Source of the DNA: an uncultured Helicobacter sp. | GTDB taxonomy: Bacteria; Campylobacterota; Campylobacteria; Campylobacterales; Helicobacteraceae | Length of the DNA stretch: 64,000 nt | Assembly: GCF_937893305.1 (NCBI RefSeq) | Contig: NZ_CALBGN010000015.1 | Coordinates: 62,001 to 126,000, forward strand | Direction: 5' to 3' | Shown here: positions 1 to 9,530 of the stretch, piece after piece | Layout of the letters: every line of letters begins with the position of its first letter | How positions within the stretch are numbered: the first letter of the stretch is position 1 | Program-made: the position numbers and the translations under genes | The notes under the pieces: model-generated | What the model was told of the DNA's origin: nothing | Databases searched by the model: none | Seen by the model: the letters and a program-made list of their open reading frames with translations, nothing else

Positions 1-96
1 GATATTTTAGAACAAATTATTAGAGAAAATCCAAAAGAGTGGTTATGGTTTCACAAAAAATTTAAAAATCAATATCCAGAAATTTACAGGCATTGA
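1..96 (+). CDS. C-terminal end of lipid A biosynthesis acyltransferase (partial)
   Basis: Only the last 31 codons lie in the window. The peptide contains PKEWLWFHKKFK, which matches the C-terminal P-x-Q/E-W-x-W-x-H-(K/R)-(K/R) signature of HtrB/LpxL-type Kdo2-lipid A acyltransferases, inner-membrane enzymes that add the secondary acyl chain to lipid A. The stop TGA (94-96) is three bases before the start of a heptosyltransferase gene, so the two probably share an LPS-assembly operon. The assignment rests on this short tail and on the neighbour. Confidence 0.7.
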   Translation, partial: DILEQIIRENPKEWLWFHKKFKNQYPEIYRH

Positions 97-99
97 ATA

Positions 100-1161
100 A
101 TGAAAATTCTAATCATTAAACTTAATAAAATTGGTGATGTTTTACTCACTAGTCCTCTTTTTGAAAACCTAAAGGCACATTTTGGAGAAAATTGTGAAAT
201 TGATATGCTTGTTAATGCAGGCACTGAAGGACTTTTGGATTCCACATTATTAAATACAATCATTTCATTAAAACGCCCTAAAGGGATTTTTTCTAGATTA
301 AAATCTGATCTTTCTTTACTTGTTGCCTTAAGAATGCAAAAATACGATATTGTGCTTGGGCTTACAGGTGGAGAACGCACTGCCTTTAGTGCGTTTTTTA
401 CCGGTGCTAAAGTGCGTGTTGGATTCCCACCAAAAAGTTTTTGGGCAAAAAATCTCTACACCCACAAAATAAAACGCTACAAACCACAGCACAATATTGA
501 ATCTAATCTCGATGCTTTACGCGCCCTTGAAATTCCAATCCTTAAAAAATATGTATGCCCAAAAATCGCCAAAGATTCCATTAAATTAAAAAATCTACCC
601 AAATATTTTGTGCATTGTCATTTTTTTAGCGACTGGAATTTTAAATGCCTAGAAGATTCTTTTTGTGCAAAAATTGTGGATTTCATCACACAAACCTATC
701 AAATCCCTTGCGTGCTAACAGCTGCGCCAAGCGAAACGCAAAAGATTCAAACCATACAAACTCTAACTGCAAGCAAACCTATAATTTTCGCAGGCAATCT
801 TGCTTTAGATGAAGTTGCTTTGCTTAACTCCAAGTCTAAAGCATTTGTTGGAGTAGATACTTCTATAATGCACTTAAGTGCTGCAAATGAGATTCCAACT
901 TTTGCTTTTTTTGGACCAAGTTTTACACAAGTTTGGGGACCTTGGGATAATTCCTTGCAAGATTTTCCCTATAAAAACCAAAAAGGTGGAATCCAAAAAA
1001 TAGGAAAACATTGCATTTATCAAGAGCAAATGCCCTGTATTCCGTGTGGTATGGCAGGTTGCAATGACAGCCAAAAAAGCGATTGTCTTACAAGCAAACT
1101 TCATCAACAATCCGCTCTGCACGCACTACAAAACTTCTTAGATCCTTTACTTAAAGTGTAA
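100..1161 (+). CDS. Glycosyltransferase family 9 (LPS heptosyltransferase-like)
   Basis: 353 residues. The N-terminus (KLNKIGDVLLTSPLFENL) and the later VGVDTSIMHLSAA...FFGPS block around residues 249-275 are the two hallmark regions of ADP-heptose:LPS heptosyltransferases (GT9), which extend the LPS inner core on the cytoplasmic face of the inner membrane. The internal QHNIESNLDALRALEI segment resembles WaaQ/heptosyltransferase III-type proteins more than WaaC or WaaF, but I do not assign a position in the core. A cysteine-rich tail (five Cys between about residues 305 and 331) is seen in several GT9 proteins. The gene sits three bases after the acyltransferase stop and overlaps the convergent downstream gene by 11 bases. 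Confidence 0.85.
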   Translation: MKILIIKLNKIGDVLLTSPLFENLKAHFGENCEIDMLVNAGTEGLLDSTLLNTIISLKRPKGIFSRLKSDLSLLVALRMQKYDIVLGLTGGERTAFSAFFTGAKVRVGFPPKSFWAKNLYTHKIKRYKPQHNIESNLDALRALEIPILKKYVCPKIAKDSIKLKNLPKYFVHCHFFSDWNFKCLEDSFCAKIVDFITQTYQIPCVLTAAPSETQKIQTIQTLTASKPIIFAGNLALDEVALLNSKSKAFVGVDTSIMHLSAANEIPTFAFFGPSFTQVWGPWDNSLQDFPYKNQKGGIQKIGKHCIYQEQMPCIPCGMAGCNDSQKSDCLTSKLHQQSALHALQNFLDPLLKV

Positions 1162-1480
1162 TGGCATTCTCCGTTAAAAGCGCATTTAAAGTATCTTGCA
1201 TATTGCCAACTCTACCAACTCTTAAATTTTCAAGAACATTAAAATATCCCAAACAAGTCTGGCAAGAATAAATCTTCATACCCTTTTCTTCTAAACGCCT
1301 TAAAATCTCCACACCCTCATCATCTGTGGTAGCAAGCAAAACCGCACGATTTAATAAATACATTTCTTTGAAAGAAGATTCTCTTGTTAAAAGCGTTCCT
1401 AAAAAACTTAACATAAGTTTTTTTCCAAGCTCTCCATCTTCTCCAACAACATTGTCTTTTAATAACAAAATTTTCTCCAT
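1151..1480 (-). CDS. DsrE/YedF-like sulfurtransferase-family protein
   Basis: About 109 residues from the ATG at 1480, chosen because AAAGGAG lies at a good distance; an ATG one codon earlier (1483) overlaps the tilS stop as ATGA. The sequence (LLATTDDEGVEILRRLEEKGMKIYSCQTCLGYFNV) matches the C-terminal DsrE-like domain of the YedF family linked to selenium/sulfur metabolism. It lacks the N-terminal TusA-like domain of two-domain YedF proteins. Two cysteines in CQTC could carry sulfur. The gene follows tilS with a one-base overlap, and TilS acts on tRNA, but a shared tRNA-thiolation role would be inference only. Confidence 0.65.
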   Translation of the reverse strand: MEKILLLKDNVVGEDGELGKKLMLSFLGTLLTRESSFKEMYLLNRAVLLATTDDEGVEILRRLEEKGMKIYSCQTCLGYFNVLENLRVGRVGNMQDTLNALLTENAITL

Positions 1481-2490
1481 CATATCTCCTTTAGAATTGA
1501 CAACACTGCTTCAAGCTTATCTTTTTTTCTAGCATTTTCTAAAAATCCCCTAAAGCGTTTTGGGATTTTGAGCTTACGATATTTTTCTTTAAACTCTTTT
1601 GGGATTATCTCTAAATGCTCCTTAAAAGGAGCGATAAAAACTCTATTTTCTAACTTTTCTATACTCACTTTATGTTGCACGACTATTGAAAAAGATTCCT
1701 TTTTAAAAAGCTCTAATAGCAAAATTCTCTGCGCACGCGAAAGTAGAACACCACAATACTTACAAGCCTTATCAGCTTGTTCTACACTTCCATCTTTAAA
1801 CACACAAAACACTTCTAAAGTTGGAATTCTAAATCTCTCTACCTTTGCATTTTCTTGCCTTAAATGCTCCAAACTAAAAGCAATTCCATTTTTAAATCTC
1901 TCAAGCAATGGATTACTAAAATTTTCCCTAAAAGAATTGCGTAAAAACTTAGAACAAAAATTACTAAAATCTTCAAAATAAAAAATTTTTTGCCCTTTTA
2001 AATATTCTAAAATCTCTTGCCTTGAAGTCTTTAGCAACGGTCTAACCACCTGATAATCCACAATACCTTGTCTTTTATAGCACCCTTGCATTTTAAGCAA
2101 ACTTGAACCCTTACAAAACTGCATTAAAAACCACTCAAAAGCATCATTTAATTGATGGGCTAAAATCAAGTTTTGGTAATTTTGCTTTTGTATGATTTCT
2201 TCAAAAAACGCATAACGCACCTTGCGTGCTTGATGTTCAAAATCCTTTAAAATCGGCTTTGCTTGCTTAATAAAACATTGCTTGTTGTCCCAAAAGCAAA
2301 GCATTTTAGCTCGCTCTACTTCAAGCTTAGATTGCTTTCTTGCCCCATAATCTACAATCGCTACATCAAAAGCAATCCCATACTCACGCAACAAAAAATA
2401 CAATGCACTAGAATCTACGCCTGCTGAAAAAGCTAAAAGATTCCTCCCCTGCCTTAAGACTTCTAAAAACTCAAGCTTAAGCACGCCCAA
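1480..2490 (-). CDS. tilS: tRNA(Ile)-lysidine synthase TilS
   Basis: 336 residues. The N-terminal PP-loop ATP-pyrophosphatase motif reads [13 protein letters not shown] (about residues 21-33), the SGGxDS family signature with Ala for the first Gly. The following [16 protein letters not shown] and [16 protein letters not shown] segments match the TilS N-type PP-loop core. TilS converts C34 of the CAU anticodon to lysidine in tRNA-Ile2 so that it reads AUA. It starts 14 bases inside the end of rimO and its TGA stop overlaps the start of the YedF-like gene, so the three look translationally coupled. Confidence 0.93.
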   Translation of the reverse strand: MGVLKLEFLEVLRQGRNLLAFSAGVDSSALYFLLREYGIAFDVAIVDYGARKQSKLEVERAKMLCFWDNKQCFIKQAKPILKDFEHQARKVRYAFFEEIIQKQNYQNLILAHQLNDAFEWFLMQFCKGSSLLKMQGCYKRQGIVDYQVVRPLLKTSRQEILEYLKGQKIFYFEDFSNFCSKFLRNSFRENFSNPLLERFKNGIAFSLEHLRQENAKVERFRIPTLEVFCVFKDGSVEQADKACKYCGVLLSRAQRILLLELFKKESFSIVVQHKVSIEKLENRVFIAPFKEHLEIIPKEFKEKYRKLKIPKRFRGFLENARKKDKLEAVLSILKEI

Positions 2491-3808
2491 TCACACACCC
2501 AAGAACATTTTCTCCAACAACTTCTGTAATTTTAATCTTATAATATCCTGCTTCTAGCTCTCCTGCAATCAAAGAATCATTAATTAAAATCTCTCCATCA
2601 ATATTTGGCGCAAAGCGCACATCTCTTGCGCTATAAAAATATTCAGACTCTTCAGATCTTCCCTCAAGGATTACCACAATCTCTTTACCTAAAAGATCTT
2701 TTAAATGACGTTTGTATTGTTTTGTAAAAATTGCATTGATTGCTTTTAAGCGCGCATTAATAATCTTTTGTGAAATCTGCTCCATTTCTGCGCTTTTTGT
2801 GCCTTCTTCCTTAGAAAAGGCAAAAAGATTCATTCTATCAAAAGAAAAATCTTCAATAAAAGCACAAAGCTCTTCAAAATCACTTTCACTTTCTCCAGGG
2901 TGTCCAATGATAAAACTTGTGCGAACAAAGCTATTAGGAGCTTTACGCATAAATCTTAATAGTTCCTTAAAATGATGACTTCTCCCCATTATTTTTAGCA
3001 CACTAGGGCTTGCGTGCTGTAAGGGCATATCAAAATAATTCACAAAGACTTTAGAATCACAAATGGCTTGAATCAACTCTTTAGATGTGGTAGAGGGATA
3101 AAGATATAAAATTCTAGCACTTCTAAGTTTTAATCCATTTTCAACCAACTCATCAATGCCTTTAATTAATGCAACAAGTCCATCTTTAACCCCTAAATCA
3201 CGCAAATAAGAACTAGAATCTTGAGAAATAAAGCTAAAATCCCTAAAACCTTGTTGAACTAAATTTTGCACTTCCTTTAGAGTGGATTCTAGTGTGCGCG
3301 AATGTAGTTTGCCCTTAAAAGATGGAATCGCACAAAAACTGCATTTTTGATTACAGCCTTCTGAAAGCTTAATGTATGCGTGGATTTTTGAACCACTAAT
3401 CACACGCTTGGTTGTTTCATTTGCTAAAAATACTCCATTATGATTTTGGCAAATTGTTTCTCCTTTTTTACGCTTCTCAATCATCACATCAATCTTGTCA
3501 TAATCCCCAACACCTGTAATAATATCAATCTCCGGGATCTCCTGTTTTAACTCCTTTGCATATCGCTCACTCAAACAGCCACTTGCTACTAAAATCGCTC
3601 CATCTTTTTTAGATTCCAATGCCTTTAGAAGTGTTTGTATGCTTTCTTGTTTTGCCGCTTCAATAAAACCACAAGTATTGACTATCACAACATCAGCTTC
3701 ACTTACATCTTGCGTATTTTCATAAGTGCTTAAGCGTCCAAGCATCACTTCACTATCCACTAAATTTTTTGTGCAACCTAAAGAAATTAAATGTAATTTT
3801 TTACTCAA
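2477..3808 (-). CDS. rimO: Ribosomal protein S12 methylthiotransferase RimO
   Basis: 443 residues starting [20 protein letters not shown], which is diagnostic for RimO as opposed to MiaB or MtaB. Order of parts: N-terminal UPF0004 domain with Cys ligands ([18 protein letters not shown]), the radical-[11 protein letters not shown] motif near residue 151, and a C-terminal TRAM-like region (about 375-440). RimO methylthiolates an aspartate of ribosomal protein S12 using two 4Fe-4S clusters and SAM. It is followed directly by tilS. A second methylthiotransferase (mtaB) lies at 11858-13129. Confidence 0.95.
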   Translation of the reverse strand: MSKKLHLISLGCTKNLVDSEVMLGRLSTYENTQDVSEADVVIVNTCGFIEAAKQESIQTLLKALESKKDGAILVASGCLSERYAKELKQEIPEIDIITGVGDYDKIDVMIEKRKKGETICQNHNGVFLANETTKRVISGSKIHAYIKLSEGCNQKCSFCAIPSFKGKLHSRTLESTLKEVQNLVQQGFRDFSFISQDSSSYLRDLGVKDGLVALIKGIDELVENGLKLRSARILYLYPSTTSKELIQAICDSKVFVNYFDMPLQHASPSVLKIMGRSHHFKELLRFMRKAPNSFVRTSFIIGHPGESESDFEELCAFIEDFSFDRMNLFAFSKEEGTKSAEMEQISQKIINARLKAINAIFTKQYKRHLKDLLGKEIVVILEGRSEESEYFYSARDVRFAPNIDGEILINDSLIAGELEAGYYKIKITEVVGENVLGCVIGRA

Positions 3809-3821
3809 AAAAGATTCCTTA

Positions 3822-4406
3822 TTATAATGTCTGCAGGCGTTTTAGAGCCTCTTTTACCATTGCGCCCACCTCATCGCCTTGTAGCCCTTTTGTTGCTTTT
3901 GTAATTGCGTCATTTTTATAACCTAAAGATTCTAGCGCTAAAATCACTTGTTGTAAGTTAGAATCCTTTGGCAGACTTACACTTTCTCCTTGCATAAGAT
4001 CTAGCGACCAACCAGAAAGTTCTACTAAAATTCTTCCAGCACTCTTTGGACCAATTCCCGGCACGCGTTGCATTGATTTTATATCATTACTTTCTACAAC
4101 CTTTGCAAAAGTTTGTGGTGTATAGGTAGAAAGAATTGCCATAGCCACCTTTGGACCTACACCATTAATTTTAATTAAGCGTTCAAATAGGCTTTTTTCT
4201 AATAACTCTACAAATCCAAAAAGTATTTGTGCATCTTCACGAATAATTTGTGTAATATGCAAAGTTACCTTTTCTCCTATGCTTGCTTGAATTTGTTGAG
4301 AAGCTTGCAAAGATACAAACACTTCATACACTAATCCAGCGCATTTAATTCCAAGTCGTGTAGGTTCTTTTAAAAAAATCTCTCCCTCTAATGCAATAAT
4401 CATCAC
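3822..4406 (-). CDS. ruvA: Holliday junction branch migration protein RuvA
   Basis: 194 residues, normal for RuvA. The N-terminal OB-fold ([29 protein letters not shown]) is followed by helix-hairpin-helix motifs ([17 protein letters not shown] and [19 protein letters not shown], about residues 76-130) and a C-terminal RuvB-contact domain ([14 protein letters not shown]). RuvA tetramers bind four-way junctions and load the RuvB helicase. ruvB is not in the window. An alternative start one codon downstream (MIIAL) fits the family N-terminus equally well. The gene lies five bases from the DUF342 gene upstream. Confidence 0.95.
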   Translation of the reverse strand: MMIIALEGEIFLKEPTRLGIKCAGLVYEVFVSLQASQQIQASIGEKVTLHITQIIREDAQILFGFVELLEKSLFERLIKINGVGPKVAMAILSTYTPQTFAKVVESNDIKSMQRVPGIGPKSAGRILVELSGWSLDLMQGESVSLPKDSNLQQVILALESLGYKNDAITKATKGLQGDEVGAMVKEALKRLQTL

Positions 4407-4411
4407 TCTCC

Positions 4412-6199
4412 TTATAACACTAATTCAATTTTATCATCTTTATAAATCACTTTTGAAGGCTCGCCGGGCTTTGGGATACATAAGAAATTCTTGCTTGGCG
4501 CATAAAAAGTATAATGCACTTCATTATGCCCCACCCAACCACTATCTACACTAATTGTTGCATCTTTTGTCTGTGCATCTAGCTTTGCAAGTGCATCACG
4601 CGCAATTTTAAAAGTTTCACTACGTTGATTAATTGTGTCTCTTTTTTCACGCAACGCCACAACGCGCGCACGATATTCTTCAAACTTTTCCAGCAGATAA
4701 CTTGGCGGTTTTGTTTTTGTGTTTTTATATTGTGTTAAAATCTTACGCACTTCATCGGCAGTCTCTTTTAACTTTGAGAGTTCTAAGCTCTCTATTTTGA
4801 GTTCTTTTGTTAAACGAATCGCTTCCTTAATAGAATTATTTTTTTGCGCTAAAAGCGTGTTATATAACTCTTTGTTAGCAGGGCTGTAATTTGCTGCTAA
4901 AAAAAATTTATTTTCTCCTTTTTTCATATGCACAATATGAATATTTTTTGTTGCATACAAAAAGGCATTAGAATGCAAAGTTTGGATAATAATTTCTTCT
5001 GCATAAATCTTGCCACCATACATTTTGCTAACTTCTACACGCTTTCCTTCAATAATCCCAGTTTCTAGCATATCAATTTGGATATTTTCACCCTTAATAT
5101 AACCTTTATGTGTAGCAACTTCTACATTTTCTGCATAGATTTTTGAACTTTGATGCGTCAACCCACCAATATGCACTCTTTTAGAATGCACAATCGCATC
5201 AGAACCAACATTGCCCTCAATATTTACCTCTCCCGCTTGGATTTTCATTCCCTGCCCTAAGGCTTCTCTCATTACATCTGTTTCTGTAATATTCACTACC
5301 GTGCCACTATCAATAGCACCAATTAATGATCCAGTAGTCTTAAAAGAAACCTCTTTAGCCTCAAGAGTATCCTCAATACTTAATACATCATCTTTATAAT
5401 CTAAGATTCCACCTATAATGCTTTTGTATTCTATTTTATTTGGATATTCTACAGGCACAATACTCGTCGTATCATATCTTAAAGGACTTGTTTGATGTTC
5501 GCTTTTTGGAGCTTGTGGGATAATATAATCTCCCCTAATATTACGCCCAGGCTTTCCTTGCATTGGTTTTTGAAACTCACAAATAATTTCATCGGCTAAA
5601 ACGGTTTGAAATTGTGCAGTTATATCTTTTTTAAAACTTAGTTTTGCTTCAACGCTAGCGATAAGATTGACTCCGCGCACCAACAAATATCGCACCTCTT
5701 TTTTGATAGGATAAGCTAATGTTTTTAGAAACTCTGCTAATGCTTTTTGTTCTTTTTCTTCATCAAAACATAAAATCTTATTCCAAACTTTTTCTTTTTT
5801 TATCTGTGTATAAAGATTTTCAAAATCTTCTTCTTTATAAGAAAAACCTGTATGAAAATACAAAAATGCTTCACTAAAACCTTTATCTGCACTTAAATGA
5901 AATCGTGTTTCCTTGCGCTCTTTTTCTTTAATCAAAATACAATATCTTTGTGAAATCACCAAATTTGGCTCTAGCATATTATCGCGGTTTTGCAAAAATG
6001 TATCCACAAAATCTTGCTGAATTTGCTCCAACTCATAATCATAAAGATTTTTTTTGTAAGTTGTTACTGCTTGAAGTTCAAAATCAAAAGAATCCGCATC
6101 ACGATTATACTGTGAAGCTATCTGCTTAATAGCAAACTTAATATCTTCACATTCATTAATATAATAAGGTCGAAATGTATGCGAACCTTTCTTTAACAT
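4412..6199 (-). CDS. FapA family polymerization-domain protein (DUF342)
   Basis: 595 residues. The central part (about 170-400) is a FapA/DUF342 region rich in short Gly/Val repeats of beta-helix type (GTVVNITETDVMREALGQGMKI, GEVNIEGNVGSDAIVHSKRVHIGG). It is followed by a charged coiled coil (about 440-545) and a small C-terminal domain. Proteins of this family are called flagellar assembly protein A in some bacteria and influence polar organelle placement. Whether this one acts in flagellation is inference from family naming. It starts just upstream of ruvA and is divergent from murJ. Confidence 0.75.
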   Translation of the reverse strand: MLKKGSHTFRPYYINECEDIKFAIKQIASQYNRDADSFDFELQAVTTYKKNLYDYELEQIQQDFVDTFLQNRDNMLEPNLVISQRYCILIKEKERKETRFHLSADKGFSEAFLYFHTGFSYKEEDFENLYTQIKKEKVWNKILCFDEEKEQKALAEFLKTLAYPIKKEVRYLLVRGVNLIASVEAKLSFKKDITAQFQTVLADEIICEFQKPMQGKPGRNIRGDYIIPQAPKSEHQTSPLRYDTTSIVPVEYPNKIEYKSIIGGILDYKDDVLSIEDTLEAKEVSFKTTGSLIGAIDSGTVVNITETDVMREALGQGMKIQAGEVNIEGNVGSDAIVHSKRVHIGGLTHQSSKIYAENVEVATHKGYIKGENIQIDMLETGIIEGKRVEVSKMYGGKIYAEEIIIQTLHSNAFLYATKNIHIVHMKKGENKFFLAANYSPANKELYNTLLAQKNNSIKEAIRLTKELKIESLELSKLKETADEVRKILTQYKNTKTKPPSYLLEKFEEYRARVVALREKRDTINQRSETFKIARDALAKLDAQTKDATISVDSGWVGHNEVHYTFYAPSKNFLCIPKPGEPSKVIYKDDKIELVL

Positions 6200-6300
6200 A
6201 TCTCTAAAACCTTTTATGCAAAAATAAATATTAAATTTTAGCCAATCTTGCTATAAGTTAATTTAAAATTTTTGATTTTATTTTAAAAAAGAGATTTACA

Positions 6301-7740
6301 ATGTTTCTAAAAGGTTTTTTTACCAATTCTAGTGGAATCCTAACTTCAAGAATTTTAGGCTTTTTTAGGGATTTACTCACAGCAAACACACTTGGTGCTG
6401 GGATTTATAGTGATATGTTTTTTGTCGCTTTTAAACTCCCTAATCTCTTTCGCCGTGTTTTTGGAGAAGGTGCTTTTAATCAATCCTTCTTGCCCGGATT
6501 TTTTAAAGCAAGATTTCGTGGTGGATTTACGCTTAAAATTGGCTTGATTTTCTCTGCAATTCTTTTGCTTCTTTCTTTGTTTGTTTGCTTATTTAGTGAG
6601 CCTATTACAAAACTTCTAGCCTTTGGATTCTCTAAAGATCTTATTGCACTTACTGCGCCTTTGGTTGTGATTAATTTTTGGTATTTACTTTTGGTTTTTA
6701 TTGTTACACTCTTTGGGGCAATGTTGCAATACAAACGCAATTTCACTGCTTGGGCATACTCTCCAGCTTTGCTTAATCTTGCGATGATTATCGCCCTTTT
6801 GCTAGCACAAAATCACGAAGCATATCAAGCAGTTTTAATCCTAAGTTATGGGGTGCTAGCAGGTGGAGTTGCACAGATTATCTTACACTTTATCCCAATG
6901 CAACGCTTAGGTTTTTTAAAACTCCTAATTTGTGGTGTAAAAGAGCTAAAGGATTCCACAAAACACAATCGCAAAAATAGCATTAATACAAGCGTAAAAG
7001 AATTTTTTAAGCAGTTTTTCCCTGCAATGCTTGGAAGCTCCACAGCGCAAATTGCTTCCTTTATTGACACGCTTTTGGCTTCTTTTTTAGCAAGTGGTGC
7101 TATCTCTTATCTTTATTATGCAAATCGCATTTTTCAATTACCTTTAGCTGTTTTTGCAATCGCTACTTCCACTGCACTTTTCCCAATGGTAGCTAAATAT
7201 ATCAAAGAATCCAAAGAGCAAGAAGCTCTAAAGTCCCTTACAAAATCTTTTTGGTTACTTTTGATTTTACTTAGTCTTTGCACGATAGGTGGAATCCTTT
7301 TAAAAGATGAGATAATTTGGCTGCTTTTTGAGCGCGGTAAATTTACGCGTGAAGATTCTCTAATTTGCGCTAGTGTTTTTGGAGCATACCTTATTGGTTT
7401 GCTCCCTTTTGGACTATCTAGGATTTTTTCTTTGTGGCTTTATTCACAAAGCAAACAAGCTCTAGCGGCAAAAATTTCAGCATTTTCTTTACTAGTTGGC
7501 ACATTTTTTTCTCTCATTTTAATGCAATTCTTAGGCGCAGTTGGATTGGCACTTGCAGGGAGCATTAGCGGTTTTGTGGTCTTTTTTTTGACACTGCATT
7601 TTTTTAGCTGGAAAATGTTTTTTAAAATACTATGGAATCCAAAATTTATCGCTTTAACTTGCACAATTTTACTTTTAGAATCTCTCATTCTACTAGCATT
7701 TAAAACATATATTTTTAGCCTTCAAACTCTGCCTGCTTAA
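6301..7740 (+). CDS. murJ: Lipid II flippase MurJ
   Basis: 479 residues, strongly hydrophobic with about 13-14 membrane helices. The N-terminal GILTSRILGFFRDLLTANTLGAG and LPNLFRRVFGEGAFNQSFLPGF segments are the MurJ/MviN signature; the arginines of these segments line the cavity that moves lipid II across the inner membrane for peptidoglycan synthesis. It stands alone on the plus strand, with a 101-base AT-rich gap separating it from the divergent DUF342 gene, so it should have its own promoter there. Its 3' end overlaps the convergent dus gene by 26 bases. Confidence 0.94.
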   Translation: MFLKGFFTNSSGILTSRILGFFRDLLTANTLGAGIYSDMFFVAFKLPNLFRRVFGEGAFNQSFLPGFFKARFRGGFTLKIGLIFSAILLLLSLFVCLFSEPITKLLAFGFSKDLIALTAPLVVINFWYLLLVFIVTLFGAMLQYKRNFTAWAYSPALLNLAMIIALLLAQNHEAYQAVLILSYGVLAGGVAQIILHFIPMQRLGFLKLLICGVKELKDSTKHNRKNSINTSVKEFFKQFFPAMLGSSTAQIASFIDTLLASFLASGAISYLYYANRIFQLPLAVFAIATSTALFPMVAKYIKESKEQEALKSLTKSFWLLLILLSLCTIGGILLKDEIIWLLFERGKFTREDSLICASVFGAYLIGLLPFGLSRIFSLWLYSQSKQALAAKISAFSLLVGTFFSLILMQFLGAVGLALAGSISGFVVFFLTLHFFSWKMFFKILWNPKFIALTCTILLLESLILLAFKTYIFSLQTLPA

Positions 7741-8674
7741 AAAACTCTAAAATTGCTTCACGCATTAAAAAAGGCTCTGTGATCGCATTAACCTTACTTC
7801 TAAACTCACTTGCTCCTTTCAAGCCTTTAGAATATGCATGTAAATTTTTTCTAAACATAATTGCTCCATAATCTCCCCTAAAACCAATGGTGCGATCAAA
7901 ATGTTCTAAAGCCACACGCTCCCTTAACTCCACACTCTCTTCTATTAAGCCTTCTTTAATTTGCGCAAAAATCCAAGGCTTCTCTACTGCCGCTCTCCCT
8001 ATCATCACGCCATCTGCACCTGTTAATTCTATAACTTCTTGGCTCTTTTTTGCACTATTTATCTCTCCATTTGCAATAAGTGGCATTTGAAGATTTTGCT
8101 TAATCAGCGCAATAGCCTCATAATCAATTTTTTCTTTTTTATAGCCATCAGCTTTTGTTCGCCCATGAACAACAATGTAATCAATAGGAGCGTCTTTTAA
8201 TGCTTGTGCGATTTCTAAAGGGATCTTTTTATCAAAGCCCAAACGCACTTTAACACTTAAATATGGAATCTCACTGATTTCACGGATCAGTGTTAAAATC
8301 TCCACAAGTTTTTTTAAATCCTTAAGCAAAGAACTGCCACTTCCGTGACTTGAAACCTTAGGCGCAGGACAGCCACAATTTAAATCTAAAATTTGGATTC
8401 CATCTTTTTGCGTATTTAAAAACTCCACAGCACGCCTAATAATCCCAAAATCATTTCCTGCAATCTGCAAGGCAAAAGGATTCTCAAGGGGAGATTTTTC
8501 CACCATTTTAAGTGTTTTTTTGTTTTTAAAGGCTAAAGCATGCACACTAATCATCTCACTTACTGTAATATCCGCTCCAAACTTTTTTGCCACTTCACGC
8601 AAAGGCAAATCACTATATCCCGCTAAAGGTGCTAACATTAATGTGTTTTTCTTAATTATAGATTTCAAAATCAA
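7715..8674 (-). CDS. dus: tRNA-dihydrouridine synthase (DusB-like)
   Basis: 319 residues with the FMN-dependent TIM-barrel pattern of Dus enzymes: LAPLAGYSDLPLREVAKKFGAD at the N-terminus, then QILDLNCGCPAPKVSSHGSGSSLL near residue 95-115 carrying the catalytic cysteine, VKVRLGFD, VHGRTKADGY, and IANGEI...GADGVMIGRAAVEKPWIF. Dus enzymes reduce specific uridines in tRNA to dihydrouridine. The SGSSLL sequence suggests the DusB subgroup, which is usual in epsilonproteobacteria. Monocistronic between two convergent or divergent neighbours. Confidence 0.9.
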   Translation of the reverse strand: MILKSIIKKNTLMLAPLAGYSDLPLREVAKKFGADITVSEMISVHALAFKNKKTLKMVEKSPLENPFALQIAGNDFGIIRRAVEFLNTQKDGIQILDLNCGCPAPKVSSHGSGSSLLKDLKKLVEILTLIREISEIPYLSVKVRLGFDKKIPLEIAQALKDAPIDYIVVHGRTKADGYKKEKIDYEAIALIKQNLQMPLIANGEINSAKKSQEVIELTGADGVMIGRAAVEKPWIFAQIKEGLIEESVELRERVALEHFDRTIGFRGDYGAIMFRKNLHAYSKGLKGASEFRSKVNAITEPFLMREAILEFFKQAEFEG

Positions 8675-8690
8675 CCTTTGTTTATTAAAA

Positions 8691-8722
8691 TTAACAAAAT
8701 ATTAACAAAGTCTTGGTAAAAT
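8691..8722 (+). promoter_or_regulatory. Promoter with TTAAC-N6-TTAAC direct repeat
   Basis: TTAAC at 8691-8695 and again at 8702-8706 are 11 bases apart, one helical turn. Exactly ten bases later comes a -10-like TAAAAT (8717-8722), then the start codon at 8753. The same arrangement precedes the second paralogue (9125-9156). A direct repeat one turn apart in the -35 area is typical of OmpR-family response regulators. The regulator is not identified. Confidence 0.55.
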
Positions 8723-8752
8723 CTCCCTATCTCAAAACAAAAAGGACATAAA

Positions 8753-9085
8753 ATGTTAAAGCAAATTTTAGCTAGTGCAATTTTAGCATTATCTCTCTCT
8801 CCACTTTTTGCGGATTCTGATATTGAAATCCAAGGACAAATTACAAAAATCAATGATGCACAAAAAACCATTTCTCTTTCTAATGCAAATGGTGAAGTTG
8901 TGATTCAAGTTTTTCCACATACAGAACTTAAAGGCGATGATTGTGGAACTTTTGGCAATGACACACAAGAGAAATTTACAGCTTTAAAAACAGGGATGTT
9001 TGTAGAAGTAGAAGCTCTACCACAAGCAAATGGAGGTTTAGGTGCTAAAAGCATTGAATGGAAATGTGGAGCAAAAGCATATTAA
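8753..9085 (+). CDS. Small exported protein, paralogue 1 of 3 (unknown function)
   Basis: 110 residues with a clear signal peptide (MLKQILASAILALSLSPLFA, cleavage before DSD). The mature part of about 90 residues reads as a small beta-rich domain: IEIQGQITKINDAQKTISL, VVIQVFPHTELKGDDCGTFG, FTALKTGMFVEVEA, then an acidic/basic tail ending WKCGAKAY. It resembles OB-like small exported domains of the DUF5666 type, but I do not recognise a named family with confidence. Two cysteines (DDCG and WKC near the end) could form a disulfide in the periplasm. It is followed by a hairpin terminator and by two homologues at 9191 and 9531. SD AAAGGA precedes the start. Confidence 0.75.
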   Translation: MLKQILASAILALSLSPLFADSDIEIQGQITKINDAQKTISLSNANGEVVIQVFPHTELKGDDCGTFGNDTQEKFTALKTGMFVEVEALPQANGGLGAKSIEWKCGAKAY

Positions 9086-9088
9086 GTT

Positions 9089-9116
9089 GTTGCTGCTAAG
9101 GCAGCAACTTCTTCTT
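9089..9116 (+). terminator. Rho-independent terminator after paralogue 1
   Basis: Perfect 8-bp stem GTTGCTGC (9089-9096), loop TAAG, GCAGCAAC (9101-9108), followed by TTCTTCTT. It begins three bases after the TAA of the upstream gene (9083-9085), separating paralogue 1 from paralogues 2 and 3. Confidence 0.8.
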
Positions 9117-9124
9117 AAATCATC

Positions 9125-9156
9125 TTAACAAAAAATTAACAATATCTCACTACAAT
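9125..9156 (+). promoter_or_regulatory. Second promoter with TTAAC-N6-TTAAC direct repeat
   Basis: TTAAC at 9125-9129 and 9136-9140, then ten bases, then TACAAT (9151-9156). Spacing of all three elements is identical to that at 8691-8722, although the bases between them differ. The start codon of paralogue 2 is at 9191. The shared geometry suggests both transcription units answer to the same regulator. Confidence 0.55.
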
Positions 9157-9190
9157 AGCTTCAAATAAATTTTCAATTCAAGGGAAAAGA

Positions 9191-9520
9191 ATGCAAGTTA
9201 AAAAATTTTTCATTATTTTAGCTATTTTTAGTGGCTTAAATACTTTTGGAGCTGATCATATAGAACTTTTTGGACAAATTATCAATATTGATAACCATAA
9301 AAAGACAATCACAATTCAAGAAGCACAAAGAAATATTACAGTGCAAGTCTTTCCAAATACAAAACTTCACGGAAAAAATTGTGGTATGTTTGGTTCATTT
9401 TCTGCAAATGAAAGCTTTTCTTCTTTAAAATCTGGAATGTTTGTAGAAGTTAAGGGCTATTCAAAAGATGAGATTTTTAACGCTTATAGAATCAAATGGC
9501 AATGCAACACAGCTTATTAA
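9191..9520 (+). CDS. Small exported protein, paralogue 2 of 3 (unknown function)
   Basis: 109 residues, signal peptide to about residue 20 (FFIILAIFSGLNTFGA, cleavage near ADH). The mature protein parallels its upstream neighbour: IELFGQIINIDNHKKTITI, ITVQVFPNTKLHGKNCGMFG, FSSLKSGMFVEVKGYS, and a C-terminal WQCNTAY. The two conserved cysteines and the final Ala-Tyr are kept although the rest has diverged, so the copies are old and the ends matter. It is followed after ten bases, including an AGGAG ribosome site, by paralogue 3, so the two are probably cotranscribed. Confidence 0.75.
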   Translation: MQVKKFFIILAIFSGLNTFGADHIELFGQIINIDNHKKTITIQEAQRNITVQVFPNTKLHGKNCGMFGSFSANESFSSLKSGMFVEVKGYSKDEIFNAYRIKWQCNTAY

Positions 9521-9530
9521 AGGAGCGGCA

